From Bacteroidota bacterium (GTDB lineage: Bacteria > Bacteroidota > Bacteroidia > 2-12-FULL-35-15): a DNA stretch of 64,000 bases. This document shows, piece by piece, positions 7,865 through 17,520 of the stretch. How positions within the stretch are numbered: position 1 is the stretch's first letter; every line of letters starts with the position of its first letter. The stretch spans positions 372,001 to 436,000 of the forward strand of contig JAOQAE010000003.1 in NCBI GenBank assembly GCA_025963725.1, given 5' to 3'. The translations under genes were made by a program, and so were the position numbers. Below the pieces are notes generated by a model. It was not told where the DNA came from. It did not search any database and saw only the letters and a program-made list of their open reading frames with translations.

Positions 7865-9595
7865 ATGAAAAGAAAATTACAAACACTTTTATTAGCAAGC
7901 TTCCTGGGAACAGGACTCGCTGCACAGCCTTTATACTGGGCCGCTTCAATGGGCAGCGGCAGCGATGAATCGGGGAACGCTATAGTTACTGATCCTTTGG
8001 GAAATGTTTATACTACAGGTTATTTCATGGGAACGGTGGATTTCGATCCGGGAGCAGGTGTTACCAGCCTTGTTTCAACAGGCAGCTACGATGTTTTCAT
8101 CACTAAAACGGGGCCTTCCGGGAACCTGATCTGGGCGAAAAAAATGGGCGGCGTAAGTTACGACTACGGTATGGGCATTGCCTTAGATTCAGCCTGCAAT
8201 GTATATACGGCAGGTTATTATCAGTATACAATGGATATGAATCCCGGCACCGCAACAGCGAATGTAAACTCCGCGGGATCGCTTGACGCTTTTATCTCCA
8301 AGCTCGATTCCGCCGGAAATTATATCTGGGGAAAAAGCTTTGGCGGATTGGGCCCCGACCAGATCAACAGCATCTTCGTAGATAAAAAAGGAATAATTTA
8401 TACAACAGGAACATTTCAGTCGACCGCGGATTTTGATCCTTCAGCAGCCACAGTGAACATGACCTCTGCAGGCGGGAATGATATTTTTGTATCCAAATTC
8501 ACCTCTGCAGGCACACTTGTGTGGGCAAAGCAGATGGGCAGCCCTGCGGGAAGCTATGGTGATGCAGGCTATGATATTGCTGCCGACACGGCAGGAAATG
8601 TTTATACTATCGGTTCCTTTAAAGCTACGGCAGATTTTGACCCGGGCGCAGGGACTTATACCTATTCATGCGTTGGCGGATTCAATGACGATATTTTTAT
8701 TTCCAAGCTTGATTCGGCCGGCAACTTTGTATGGGCCGAAGCGTTTGGGGATTACAATTATGACGACGGCTATTCAATTGCGCTTGATGACTCCTCCAAT
8801 GTTTATGCAACGGGTAAATTTTACGCTGTGGTGGATTTCGATGCAAGTGCCGACAGCATGAAGCTGGATGGCGGAAGCGGCGGAGATGCATTTGTTTTAA
8901 AGCTGAACAACGCAGGTAATTTTAAATGGGTAAGGCAGCTTGGTGATCTTTACGGTGATGAAGGATTCGGAATTGCGCTGGATTCATCCGCAAATGTATA
9001 TACAACAGGAAGCTATGAAGGGACGGTAGATTTCGATCCGGGTGCAGGCGTGTTCACTCTTGCCACAGCAGCAAGCTACCGGAACGTGTTTGTTTCAAAG
9101 CTGGATGCTATGGGTAATTTCATCGGCGCTGCCGGGCTCGGCGGCACTTCCACGCAGGACCGCGCAAATGCAATTGCTGTTGACAATACAAACAAGATCC
9201 TTATTACGGGCTACATGGACGGCACAGGAGATTATGACCCGGGTGCAGGTGTTTACGACCTTGTATCAACAGGCGGAACCGACATTTTTATTGCGAAGCT
9301 CGATGTGCTTTTAACAGCGCCAACCGGAATTTCGGCCTACAGCAATGGGAATCAGGATGCAACTGTTTATCCGAATCCGTTCACCGATAAGTTAACGGTG
9401 ATGGTCAACACAACGGAGCAGGAAGCAACCGACATTTTTATTTATAACCTTTTAGGAGAGCTCGTTTACACGGAAAGCAATGTGGCGGGTAAAACGATAG
9501 GCCTTGACCGGAACGCTATGAATAAAGGGATCTACATATACTCTCTTGTACAGGGAAACCAGATTATTTCCAAAGGGAAGCTGATCGCTCAATAG
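7865..9595 (+). CDS. T9SS-secreted SBBP beta-propeller protein
   Basis: A 576-residue secreted protein. Residues 1-20 are a Sec signal peptide (MKRKLQTLLLASFLGTGLAAQ). The body contains seven repeats of about 65-70 residues, each with an NVYTTG-type strand followed by a D-x-D-P-G-A-G turn (for example TVDFDPGAGV). This is the SBBP (beta-propeller repeat) pattern, and seven units are consistent with one closed seven-bladed propeller. The last ~80 residues (ATVYPNPFTDKLTV ... KGIYIYSLVQGNQIISKGKLI) form a type A T9SS sorting domain, so the protein should cross the outer membrane and be released or anchored. Ligand and function are unknown. Confidence 0.9.
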   Translation: MKRKLQTLLLASFLGTGLAAQPLYWAASMGSGSDESGNAIVTDPLGNVYTTGYFMGTVDFDPGAGVTSLVSTGSYDVFITKTGPSGNLIWAKKMGGVSYDYGMGIALDSACNVYTAGYYQYTMDMNPGTATANVNSAGSLDAFISKLDSAGNYIWGKSFGGLGPDQINSIFVDKKGIIYTTGTFQSTADFDPSAATVNMTSAGGNDIFVSKFTSAGTLVWAKQMGSPAGSYGDAGYDIAADTAGNVYTIGSFKATADFDPGAGTYTYSCVGGFNDDIFISKLDSAGNFVWAEAFGDYNYDDGYSIALDDSSNVYATGKFYAVVDFDASADSMKLDGGSGGDAFVLKLNNAGNFKWVRQLGDLYGDEGFGIALDSSANVYTTGSYEGTVDFDPGAGVFTLATAASYRNVFVSKLDAMGNFIGAAGLGGTSTQDRANAIAVDNTNKILITGYMDGTGDYDPGAGVYDLVSTGGTDIFIAKLDVLLTAPTGISAYSNGNQDATVYPNPFTDKLTVMVNTTEQEATDIFIYNLLGELVYTESNVAGKTIGLDRNAMNKGIYIYSLVQGNQIISKGKLIAQ

Positions 9596-9611
9596 TACAA
9601 CACTAACAATA

Positions 9612-9642
9612 AAAAAGGAAGGATCCGACGGGTCCTTCCTTT
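9612..9642. terminator. Bidirectional intrinsic terminator
   Basis: Hairpin AAGGAAGGATCC ... GGTCCTTCCTT with a GACG loop, flanked by an A-run on the left and a T-rich tail on the right. It lies between convergent genes, so it can terminate the T9SS propeller gene and the heptose adenylyltransferase gene. Confidence 0.85.
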
Positions 9643-9659
9643 CATTTTATAGTTTGCCA

Positions 9660-10202
9660 CTAACGTGCAGCGATGATCTTCTGCTCGATGGCGCTTGTTG
9701 AAAAGCCTTCGAGGTATTCGATCGTTCTCACTTCACCTCCATTGGCCTTCACCAGATCGGATCCTACAATGTATTTTTTGCTTTTCGGATCTTTTTCATT
9801 TGCATCGTAATCCGCACCTTTTACAAGGATGTCGGGCTTCACGAAGCTGATCAGGTCTTCCGGCGTATCCTCGTCAAAAATGATCACCGCATTCACAAAA
9901 TGCAGTGAAGCAAGGATCATGGCACGGGTCTGCTCATCCTGCAGAGGGCGTGCAGCGCCTTTGTTCTGGCGCTTTACCGAAGCATCGCTGTTGATCCCCA
10001 CGATAAGCGCACCGCCCAGATCGCTCGCTTTCGCAAGATAATCGATGTGCCCGCGGTGAATGATATCAAAACAGCCATTTGTAAAAACGATCTTCCTTCC
10101 GAAAAAACGCCATACGATCGATGGCTTGATAAGTGTTTCACGTACATAGATCTTCGATTGAACGACGTCTAATGCCGGATGCTTTTGTGTGTATGGAACC
10201 AT
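9660..10202 (-). CDS. rfaE2: D-glycero-beta-D-manno-heptose 1-phosphate adenylyltransferase
   Basis: A 180-residue stand-alone cytidylyltransferase-fold enzyme equivalent to the C-terminal half of E. coli HldE. It makes ADP-heptose for the lipopolysaccharide inner core or for heptosylated surface glycans. The nucleotide-binding HxGH motif is in [16 protein letters not shown] family ISTSA/FSTSAI-type end motif is present ([12 protein letters not shown]). The kinase half (HldA) is not in this window. It lies 4 bp downstream of the flippase-like gene on the same strand, suggesting an envelope-related operon. Confidence 0.92.
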   Translation of the reverse strand: MVPYTQKHPALDVVQSKIYVRETLIKPSIVWRFFGRKIVFTNGCFDIIHRGHIDYLAKASDLGGALIVGINSDASVKRQNKGAARPLQDEQTRAMILASLHFVNAVIIFDEDTPEDLISFVKPDILVKGADYDANEKDPKSKKYIVGSDLVKANGGEVRTIEYLEGFSTSAIEQKIIAAR

Positions 10203-10206
10203 GGGT

Positions 10207-11241
10207 TTAAGTTTTAGAGGATTCAGGATTTTTTAATTCGCTTCCCTTATTCAATAAAGGAAGCAGGATCAGCGAAAGCAGGCCGGCAAACAGGATCAGC
10301 ACGATCTGTGAAGCCCACACCGACCAGGCGAAAGCGAAAGATGATGTTTGCCCCATAAAATAAACGGTGGTGAGGATCTGGATCACGATGATCTGGTACA
10401 CGCCGGTGCCGCCCGGAACCACCACCACTGCAAGGCTTCCGAACACGGTGATCACCATTGCCACCACGAAGGAAAGCGATTTCAGCTCTTCAAAGGCAAA
10501 GAAGCATACATATACCTGCAGGATGTACATCAGCCAGATGAGCACGGTGTGCACAATGAACATCAGGGGCTGATCCACTTTCTTCACGCTCATCAACCCT
10601 TCCCATAAGCCATTTACAAAGCCACGCACCTTTCCCGACATCAGCTCCCTGATCTGCCTGCGGAAATAAAAGAAGCCTGCAATGCCGGCCAGCACTACCA
10701 CGCACGCTACGATCACAAACAGCTGGTTCTGCATGAGCTTGTGCAGCTTCCCGGAAAGAGGCGTAAACACAAGGTCAGCGGCAATCCCTGAAATTTTAGT
10801 GAACTCGATGCCCAGCGTGATGAAGAACAGGAGGATCACGCAAACCACGTCCAGCGCACGCTCCGCGATCACCGTTCCGAAGCCCTGCACAAACGGCACC
10901 TTTTCATAACGTGTTAAAAGCCCGCAGCGCGTTACTTCCCCAAGCCTCGGAACGGCGAGGTTGGCGAGGTAACCGACCATGACGGAAAAAAAAGTAGTGG
11001 CTGTTTTCGGGTGATGCCCCATGGGAGCGAGTAGGATCTTCCAGCGCAGCGCCCTGAAATAGTGGCTGAGCCCGCTGATGATGACGGAAAGAAAGATCCA
11101 GAAATAATCCGCCTGCCTCAGCGCATCCTTGATGTTTGCGATCTCGGCATCGGTTTTATCTTTAACAACCAGCCAAACCAACAGGATTCCGATGCCTAAA
11201 AAGAAAAGGAACTTGAATATGGCCAGCAGTGTTTTTTTCAA
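10207..11241 (-). CDS. Lysylphosphatidylglycerol synthetase-type flippase domain protein (UPF0104/YbhN-like)
   Basis: A 344-residue integral membrane protein with about eight hydrophobic segments. Conserved family signatures include [14 protein letters not shown] near residue 60-75, the [27 protein letters not shown] block near 90-120, and [14 protein letters not shown] near the C-terminus. These proteins share the N-terminal membrane fold of MprF-type lysyl-PG flippases but lack the aminoacyl transferase domain. They probably move a lipid or lipid-linked molecule, with the substrate unknown. It sits 2 bp downstream of panD and 4 bp upstream of rfaE2, so all three are probably one transcript. 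Confidence 0.88.
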   Translation of the reverse strand: MKKTLLAIFKFLFFLGIGILLVWLVVKDKTDAEIANIKDALRQADYFWIFLSVIISGLSHYFRALRWKILLAPMGHHPKTATTFFSVMVGYLANLAVPRLGEVTRCGLLTRYEKVPFVQGFGTVIAERALDVVCVILLFFITLGIEFTKISGIAADLVFTPLSGKLHKLMQNQLFVIVACVVVLAGIAGFFYFRRQIRELMSGKVRGFVNGLWEGLMSVKKVDQPLMFIVHTVLIWLMYILQVYVCFFAFEELKSLSFVVAMVITVFGSLAVVVVPGGTGVYQIIVIQILTTVYFMGQTSSFAFAWSVWASQIVLILFAGLLSLILLPLLNKGSELKNPESSKT

Positions 11242-11243
11242 GA

Positions 11244-11594
11244 TCAGCGGAGTGTATTGGTTTTCGTATCGGGAAATACTACGGTGGGCTTGTGTTTTTT
11301 AGCCAATTCAAAATCCATCAGGGCATAGGAAACGATAATGATCTCGTGTCCCTGCTTTACTTTCAGCGAGGCCGGGCCGTTGAGGCAGATCACCCCGGAG
11401 CCGCGCTCGCCTTTTATAACATACGTGGTAAAACGCTCGCCATTATTGTAATTAAAGATGTCAACCTTCTCATTTTCAATAAAGTTGGCAGCATCCATCA
11501 GATTCTCATCAATGGTTACAGAACCGATGTAATCAAGGTCGGCCTGGGTAACTGTAACGCGATGGATCTTCGATTTTAAAACTTCTATCTGCAT
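11244..11594 (-). CDS. panD: Aspartate 1-decarboxylase
   Basis: A 116-residue proenzyme that decarboxylates L-aspartate to beta-alanine for pantothenate and coenzyme A synthesis. Self-cleavage between G24 and S25 (DYIGSVTID) would create the pyruvoyl cofactor. The [12 protein letters not shown] and [15 protein letters not shown] blocks are canonical. The length is normal for PanD. No panC is next to it; its only close neighbours are the flippase-like gene downstream and an unrelated outer-membrane gene upstream (gap 68 bp). Confidence 0.96.
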   Translation of the reverse strand: MQIEVLKSKIHRVTVTQADLDYIGSVTIDENLMDAANFIENEKVDIFNYNNGERFTTYVIKGERGSGVICLNGPASLKVKQGHEIIIVSYALMDFELAKKHKPTVVFPDTKTNTLR

Positions 11595-11662
11595 AACAGT
11601 ACAAAATTACGCAAATAAACCAATAGCAAGGGAGGTTTTAGACGAAAAGGCCGCTGATAACC

Positions 11663-13021
11663 CTAAAAGAGATAGCCAACTGACAGGAAAACATTATCCA
11701 CCAGTGTAAAATCCTTATTCCTCCCCGGCCACAGAACCGCATGATAGGAAAAGCTGCCTGCTTCATAATAATCCGGCGCCACCGGGCTCCCAAACTCAAT
11801 AAACTCAACGTCATAGTTTCCTTTTGTGAAAGCAATCCCGTTGAAGGCTGCCCCGGCTTTTAAATAAACGCGGCGGCTGCACGCCAGCTGTAAACCCGCC
11901 TCCGGCATTATGTTCAGCGTTGATGAGTTCCAGTCAACCCTTTCCGATTTTATGTAGCGCCGTCCCGCAGCATAACTGTGACTTTCATAATAGTACTCGT
12001 TTTTTCTCCGTTGCAGCATTCCCTTAAGTCCTGCAAAGAACATCAGCCTGTCCTTTTCCCTCTTCCGGAATTTCGAAGTGTAGTTATACCCGAGGCCGGC
12101 AGCATCTGTTACCGAGGCAAAGTTCATGAACGCGCCTGTTTCGTGATAGCCGCCCCAGCTGTAAACTCCGGTTGACAAATGCTTTCCCTCAACAAAAAAA
12201 GAATGATGCCCGCTGTGATAACCTAAGCGGGGGGAGGCATAATCGGGCTGCACAATTTTAAGATCGTTTGAAACAAAATCGATATTCGATTGCCAATAGT
12301 ATTCGTGGGGCCGGTCAGGTACAACAAGCAGGTACGGAAGTGATGCAACTGTCGAATAATGGAAGCCCAGGTCTGCGAAAAACCCCTTCTTTACCGCACC
12401 TGAATCTTTTTTACCACCATAGGAATCGTATAGTGCATACCGCAGGCCAGCCTCAACGCAAGAGGCGAAGTAGTTCCCGTTCCACTTCTGGGAATGCCGG
12501 AGGCCCGCCTGCAGATTTACCGCCAGGTAAGGGTTCAGCTTCAGGGAAAGCCCGGTGGACACAAACGAGGCGATCCCTCCCCTCAGATCATAGCCTATGC
12601 CCGTTTGAAAATCGAGTGATAAGTGTTTAAAATCAAAAACGGAAAGATTCAGGTTGTAAGAAAGGAACACTGCTTCAAATGAACCCATTTGCAGAGGTTT
12701 ACGCGTACTTATAAACGGGGAAGTAATGCCTTTTTCCTGGTTGGAGCGCACATACGCGAGACCCCAGTGGCGCGTTGGATAAAATTTGATCTCAAAGGGA
12801 ACTGCATTTACACGACCGGAATTGCGCCATTCCTCCGGAGGCAGGTTCTCATACGCAGAACCCACAGATGTATTGACATACAATTGCGCCCGCGATTGCT
12901 GCAGGGAGTCTTTCCCTTTGAATTCTTCACGGGAATGGAGACCGAGGGAACAGAAAGCGAATATACCTGCACAAGCAGTGTACCTAACTGCACGTCTATA
13001 ACACGTCAATATTTTTAACAT
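11663..13021 (-). CDS. Predicted outer-membrane beta-barrel protein of unknown function
   Basis: A 452-residue protein with an N-terminal signal-like hydrophobic stretch (RYTACAGIFAFCSLGLHS). The rest alternates polar and aromatic residues in the pattern of membrane beta strands (for example WGLAYVRSN, FEAVFLSYNLNLSVF, YLKAGAAFNGIAF) and ends in VFLSVGYLF, with the terminal Phe typical of barrels inserted by BamA. No named family is recognised. It is 60 bp downstream of the M1 peptidase on the same strand and may be co-transcribed with it. Confidence 0.75.
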   Translation of the reverse strand: MLKILTCYRRAVRYTACAGIFAFCSLGLHSREEFKGKDSLQQSRAQLYVNTSVGSAYENLPPEEWRNSGRVNAVPFEIKFYPTRHWGLAYVRSNQEKGITSPFISTRKPLQMGSFEAVFLSYNLNLSVFDFKHLSLDFQTGIGYDLRGGIASFVSTGLSLKLNPYLAVNLQAGLRHSQKWNGNYFASCVEAGLRYALYDSYGGKKDSGAVKKGFFADLGFHYSTVASLPYLLVVPDRPHEYYWQSNIDFVSNDLKIVQPDYASPRLGYHSGHHSFFVEGKHLSTGVYSWGGYHETGAFMNFASVTDAAGLGYNYTSKFRKREKDRLMFFAGLKGMLQRRKNEYYYESHSYAAGRRYIKSERVDWNSSTLNIMPEAGLQLACSRRVYLKAGAAFNGIAFTKGNYDVEFIEFGSPVAPDYYEAGSFSYHAVLWPGRNKDFTLVDNVFLSVGYLF

Positions 13022-13081
13022 ACTGAAAGGCCTTTACCGGGTTCGAATGAAAGACGCAACTATCAGCAAATGGTTGTTTCT

Positions 13082-15775
13082 TTATTTGAGGCCATTATAG
13101 ATCACCTGCAACTTTTCCTTCTGCATCCTTGAATTATCGATGAGCGTTTGCAGCTCCTGCGTTCCTCCTGCGTTCGGGTTCGCTTCTTTAATTGTTTTCA
13201 GCTTCTGTTCTGCAAGGCTCTGCCTGTCTTCGTACATGGTGGTTAAGTCCTTGATCGATTTTTTCGCATAATACGCCACCCATTTGCTGATGTTCTCATC
13301 CTTTGCAATGCGCTCGAATATGGCCACACCGGCATTCACCGTTTCATCCTTCTTCGCCCTTTTCAGGAAGTTCGCATACTGTGTGATGTAGCCGATCTTC
13401 TCAAAGCTCTTAAAGCTGTTCTCTGAATTTACAAAGAATGCATTGTTCTCATCACTTCCGTATTTTGCATACAGGTCGGCGATGGAATACAGCACCGAAA
13501 CGCTTTTTTCGCTCTCATACTTTTTTGCAAGCGCCATTCCTTCTTCCGGGTTTGCCTTTGCGATCCCGGCCAGGGAAGCGCCTAATACATTGTACGACTT
13601 ATCATCCAGTCCGCTTTTATACAAACCCTGCAGGTCGGCATCGGTATAATGATCCGTTAAATATTCCATTGCGGCGGCACGTACGCTTGCCTTCGGGTCC
13701 GATTTTGCAAGCGCCACCAGCTTTTCCTTCACTTCCTTCTCATGTCCGCCCTGGATATCCTTCAGCATGCCGATCGCGGTATAGCGGAGGTCTTCCAGCT
13801 TATCGTTCAGCGCCGCAATGATCACTTGAGTGGAAAGGCTGTCCTTCGCCTTTTTGGCCAGTTCACGGATGGCTTCGGAGCGGTCGAGGTACAATGGCCC
13901 GTTCTTATACTGGAATGCCCATTCCTGCGGCGTTTTGATCTCATCTTTTGTGCAGAGCAGCATTTTCTCCGCATCCACATTCACCAGCAGCGGCTTCTCG
14001 GGAGCATCAAACTCAAAGGTCTCATCGGCCTTAGTGATGATGATCCTTTGGCGCTGCGCCACGGTATTTCCATTGTAAATATCCACATACATCGGGATAC
14101 GAAAGAGTGGCATCTTGGTAAAATCCTGCACCTGCCTGATCTGTACTTTTTCTTTTTTCGCAACGGCATCATAGCTTGTGCGGATGATGAGGTCGGGATG
14201 CCCCGGCGACAGGAACCACTGGTTAAAGAACCAGTTCAGGTCTTCGCCCGTTACCTTTTCGAATGCCAGGCGGAGGTTGTGGATCTCTACGGAAGAGAAT
14301 TTGTTTGTTTCGAGGTACAATTTCAGGGAAGCAAAAAATGCATCATCGCCCACGTATTTGCGCAGCATGTGCAGCACCTGTCCGCCTTTGTTGTAGCTAT
14401 GCCCGTCAAACATATCCTCTTTATCGTCATACTGGAAGCGGATCAGGTTCACCGCTTTCCGCGAAGCTTCCGCGAGGTATCCTGCGCGTGACTGCGCGCT
14501 GTGCAGGTCGGCTTCATCGCGGCCGTACTTGTATTCGATCCAGAGGTATTCGCCATACGTAGCGAACGATTCATTCAATGGAAGATTACTCCAGGATTCG
14601 CAGGTAACAAGGTCGCCGAACCATTGGTGGAACAATTCATGCGAGATCACATCCTCGTGATCGCCGTCCACCAGCTCCCTTTCGGTGCTGTTCATGAACT
14701 CGCCGTGCAGCGTTGCCGATACATTTTCCATTGCGCCGGAAACATAATCGCGCACCACCACCTGTGAATATTTGTTCCAGGCATATTCCACGCCCAGCTT
14801 GTTGGAGAAGAACTCCAGCATTTCGGGCGTATTGCCGAAGATCGCTTTTGCATACGGTTCAAATTCCTTCTCCACATAATAATTCACTTCCTTTCCTCTC
14901 CATTTCGTGTCTTTCACCACGGCAAATTCACCAACCGCCATCATCGATAAATACGGTGCAAAAGGAAGGTCCGATTTCCAGTAATCGGTGCGGGTGCCAT
15001 CGCCATTGTCGGAAGAGAAGCCCAATTCACCATTGGAAAGCGTAGTGTATTTTTTATCCACGGTGATGTAGATCTCCTGTGTTTGCCTCTCGTTCGGACG
15101 GTCGATCGTCGGATACCAAACCGAGGTGGATTGCGTTTCTCCCTGTGTCCAGATCTCCAGCGGCTTGTTTTTATCCTTTCCTTCCGGGTTAATGAAGTAC
15201 AATCCTTTATCATCTGTGATCGCAGCGCTTCCGCCTTTTTTCTTCAGCTCGTTCGGCTTTGCAATGTAATCGATGTAAATAGTGTATTCCTCTGTGTTCT
15301 TGTATTCACGGCCGAGATCAATGGTGATCACCTCGTCCTCGTACTTATATTGCAGTGGTTTTTTAGAAGTGATCTTTTCTTCAGCGGGAGCATCCTTCTT
15401 TTTATCCTTTGCTGCAGCAGCAGGCGCGCTTGTTGTTTCCACGAGAGAGATCTCTTTGATTTCCATGCCGCGTGCATCCAGCTGCAGGGTGGAAGTAGGA
15501 TAAAAATAAGGCTTCAGCCGGAGTGTCGCTTTTCCGTACAGGTATTGCTTTGCCCAGTCGAAACTTACATCGAGCCGCGTATGCAGCAGGTCGTTCACTC
15601 GTGTGGCGGATGCCTGGTATTCCTGCGGCTCCTGAGTTCTGGCAACTGCCGAAACGGTATCTAAATTTATAACGGCAAGATCATCGTCGGCAGGTTTGGA
15701 AGATTTCTTAAACAGCCCGCAGGCATTCAGCATAATGGATGCTGCAAGCACAACAGCCGGAAGAGTTAATTTCAT
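13082..15775 (-). CDS. M1-family zinc aminopeptidase, lipoprotein, with HEAT-like C-terminal domain
   Basis: An 897-residue aminopeptidase N-type enzyme. The lipobox LNAC puts the lipidated Cys at residue 19, so it is anchored to a membrane facing the periplasm or surface. The substrate-binding GAMEN motif is at 347-351. The zinc site is HELFH (379-383) with E402 exactly 18 residues after the second His. The C-terminal ~300 residues are helical, with repeats like ATIGMLKDI ... VRAAAMEYL, consistent with HEAT-type modules seen in this family. A low-complexity Ala/Lys insertion (TSAPAAAAKDKKKDAPAEEK, about 115-134) breaks an N-terminal beta domain. Predicted role is hydrolysis of N-terminal residues from extracytoplasmic peptides. 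Confidence 0.95.
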   Translation of the reverse strand: MKLTLPAVVLAASIMLNACGLFKKSSKPADDDLAVINLDTVSAVARTQEPQEYQASATRVNDLLHTRLDVSFDWAKQYLYGKATLRLKPYFYPTSTLQLDARGMEIKEISLVETTSAPAAAAKDKKKDAPAEEKITSKKPLQYKYEDEVITIDLGREYKNTEEYTIYIDYIAKPNELKKKGGSAAITDDKGLYFINPEGKDKNKPLEIWTQGETQSTSVWYPTIDRPNERQTQEIYITVDKKYTTLSNGELGFSSDNGDGTRTDYWKSDLPFAPYLSMMAVGEFAVVKDTKWRGKEVNYYVEKEFEPYAKAIFGNTPEMLEFFSNKLGVEYAWNKYSQVVVRDYVSGAMENVSATLHGEFMNSTERELVDGDHEDVISHELFHQWFGDLVTCESWSNLPLNESFATYGEYLWIEYKYGRDEADLHSAQSRAGYLAEASRKAVNLIRFQYDDKEDMFDGHSYNKGGQVLHMLRKYVGDDAFFASLKLYLETNKFSSVEIHNLRLAFEKVTGEDLNWFFNQWFLSPGHPDLIIRTSYDAVAKKEKVQIRQVQDFTKMPLFRIPMYVDIYNGNTVAQRQRIIITKADETFEFDAPEKPLLVNVDAEKMLLCTKDEIKTPQEWAFQYKNGPLYLDRSEAIRELAKKAKDSLSTQVIIAALNDKLEDLRYTAIGMLKDIQGGHEKEVKEKLVALAKSDPKASVRAAAMEYLTDHYTDADLQGLYKSGLDDKSYNVLGASLAGIAKANPEEGMALAKKYESEKSVSVLYSIADLYAKYGSDENNAFFVNSENSFKSFEKIGYITQYANFLKRAKKDETVNAGVAIFERIAKDENISKWVAYYAKKSIKDLTTMYEDRQSLAEQKLKTIKEANPNAGGTQELQTLIDNSRMQKEKLQVIYNGLK

Positions 15776-15893
15776 TTGTCTTTTTTTTAAGAAACCAAAG
15801 GTTGTGAAAATATTGCTGATTTCAAATATTTAATTTATTGGGCATATTGCAGGTAAATCTGTACTTTTATAACGATTTAAACACGACAAATTT

Positions 15894-16397
15894 ATGCTGA
15901 AGGTAAAGGTCAACAACAAGAAGGAATATACAATAGAGCCGGGAAGCGATTCCACCGGAACCATTGACGGAAAGCCATTTTCATGGGATGTGGCCGAAGT
16001 GAAGAACGGCAGCTTTCATGTGATCAGGGATAACCGCTCCTACTCTGTGGAAGTGATCAAGGCCGATGTTGCTGAAAAAAGCTTCACAGTTTCCGTGAAC
16101 GGCAATAAATACCAGCTGAATGTAAAAGACAAGTTCGATGAGCTTTTGAAGAGCCTCGGACTCGATAACATGAATGCCAGCAAAGTGAACGAGATCAAGG
16201 CACCGATGCCCGGATTGGTGCTTGACATCCGCGTTACGGAAGGACAGGAGATCAAGAAAGGCGATCCTGTGCTGGTGCTGGAAGCGATGAAAATGGAGAA
16301 CATCCTGAAATCGCCTACCGACGGAACAGTAAAGAAGATCAACGTGAAGAAGGGAATTGCCGTGGAGAAGAACCAGGTGCTGATCAGCTTCGCGTAA
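15894..16397 (+). CDS. Biotin carboxyl carrier domain protein (acyl-CoA carboxylase subunit)
   Basis: A 167-residue protein with a C-terminal biotinyl/lipoyl domain. The biotinylated lysine is K133 in EAMKMEN, and the companion PMPGLV turn is at 104-109. The N-terminal ~85 residues form a separate small beta-rich region (EYTIEPGSDSTGTIDGKPF), followed by a linker. In Bacteroidota such carriers serve methylmalonyl/propionyl-CoA carboxylase or oxaloacetate-decarboxylase-like complexes. The carboxylase and transferase subunits are not nearby, so the exact complex is unknown. Confidence 0.9.
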   Translation: MLKVKVNNKKEYTIEPGSDSTGTIDGKPFSWDVAEVKNGSFHVIRDNRSYSVEVIKADVAEKSFTVSVNGNKYQLNVKDKFDELLKSLGLDNMNASKVNEIKAPMPGLVLDIRVTEGQEIKKGDPVLVLEAMKMENILKSPTDGTVKKINVKKGIAVEKNQVLISFA

Positions 16398-16399
16398 TA

Positions 16400-16610
16400 C
16401 GGATAACGAATAATTACGAATGTTACGAATCTGTATGTCATTGCGAGGAGGCACGACGAAGCAATCTCATAGTACAGATAACGAATGATTACGAATTTTA
16501 CGAATCTGGGTTTGCTAAAAGGCTTGTGGTTCGTTGTTTGTTATTCTTAGTGGGGTAGTTTCACACCCACAGATTCGCAAATTCGAACAGATCCGCGATC
16601 CGTACCAACC
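16400..16610. repeat. Cluster of dispersed intergenic repeats (tacgaat/ttacgaatctg and gcgaggaggcacgacgaagc)
   Basis: The gap between the biotin carrier gene and sod holds two copies of an (acgaat)n-type unit ending ttacgaatctg (16,401-16,433 and 16,475-16,508). A tcattgcgaggaggcacgacgaagcaatctc block (16,438-16,469) recurs nearly unchanged near 55,568-55,600. A cacagattcgcaaattcgaacagatccgcgatccg stretch follows. No gene is visible. Similar units occur at 47.5 kb, 50.9 kb and 55.5 kb. Confidence 0.7.
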
Positions 16611-16639
16611 TCTATTTAACTATTAATAATTCAATCATC

Positions 16640-17401
16640 ATGGAAAATTCACGCAGAGACTTTCTCAAAAAATCGGCAGCGCTTGTCATCGGCACGCTCA
16701 CTGCCTCATCAATACTCAACAATGCGTTTGCAGCGGGTAACTTTGCCGACGATATCCTCATCACACCCGATGGCGGAAAATACACATTGCCGGCTTTGCC
16801 GTATGCTTACGATGCGCTCGAGCCTCATATCGATAAGCTCACCATGGAGATCCACCACAGCAAGCATCACAAGGCCTATGTGGATAACATGAACAAGGCG
16901 CTGGAAACGGTCGACGGCAACGTATTGGGAAGCCCGCAAAGCTTCGAGAATATTTTCGACAAGGTGGAAAAGCTTCCTGCAGCGCTGCGGAACAATGCCG
17001 GCGGACATTACAATCACAGCCTCTTCTGGACACTCATGAAACCGAATGGCGGAGGCGAGCCAAAAGGGAAATTAGCGGAAGACATCAAATCAACATTCGG
17101 ATCGCTGGATGAATTTAAGAAGCAATTCGCGGATGCTGCCATGAAACGCTTCGGCTCCGGCTGGGCATGGCTGGTGAAAACAAAGGAAGGCAAGCTGGCG
17201 ATCACCTCCACTGCCAACCAGGATAACCCGCTTATGAATTTAAGCTCCGTGGAAGTGAAGGGAACACCGATCCTCGCGCTGGATGTATGGGAACATGCCT
17301 ATTACCTGAAAAACCAGAACAAGCGCGCCGATTACATCGCTTCCTGGTGGAATGTGGTGAACTGGGATGCGGCGGAAGGGTTGTACACTGCGAAGAAATA
17401 G
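16640..17401 (+). CDS. sod: Superoxide dismutase (Mn/Fe family) with a Tat-type signal
   Basis: A 253-residue SodA/SodB-fold enzyme that dismutates superoxide. Metal ligands are H72 (EIHHSKHH), H126 (HYNHSLFW), D215 and H219 ([10 protein letters not shown]). The [10 protein letters not shown] plus NQDNPL combination, with Gln from the C-terminal domain, is more typical of Mn than Fe enzymes, although metal choice cannot be settled by sequence. The first 33 residues begin SRRDFLKK followed by a hydrophobic stretch and AFAAG. This twin-arginine signal would export the folded enzyme, whereas most bacterial Mn-SODs are cytoplasmic. It ends 200 bp before a terminator shared with the convergent PfkB kinase. 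Confidence 0.94.
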   Translation: MENSRRDFLKKSAALVIGTLTASSILNNAFAAGNFADDILITPDGGKYTLPALPYAYDALEPHIDKLTMEIHHSKHHKAYVDNMNKALETVDGNVLGSPQSFENIFDKVEKLPAALRNNAGGHYNHSLFWTLMKPNGGGEPKGKLAEDIKSTFGSLDEFKKQFADAAMKRFGSGWAWLVKTKEGKLAITSTANQDNPLMNLSSVEVKGTPILALDVWEHAYYLKNQNKRADYIASWWNVVNWDAAEGLYTAKK

Positions 17402-17413
17402 ATGTCCGTCAAT

Positions 17414-17513
17414 CGAGTTCGACCGTGGGGAGAGTATCGGGAAGTGTCGGTTGCAGAATGTCACTTCGAGTTCGACCGCAGGGAGAGTATCGAGAAGTGT
17501 TGGCTGCAGAATG
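17414..17513. repeat. Two tandem 47-bp repeat units
   Basis: Unit 1 (17,414-17,460) and unit 2 (17,467-17,513) both run from cgagttcgaccg through ggagagtatcg and gaagtgt to tgcagaatg, with 6 bp (tcactt) between them and only a few differences. A related version in the opposite orientation is at about 32,708-32,750. They are followed by a Ccc-gatagctatc-Ggg palindrome element. No coding potential is evident. Confidence 0.8.
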
Positions 17514-17520
17514 ATTTAGT

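Noticed and set aside
13742-14491. Plus-strand ORFs opposite the M1 peptidase
   Set aside because: Several overlapping antisense frames are open because of codon bias. The minus-strand protein has complete zinc and GAMEN motifs.
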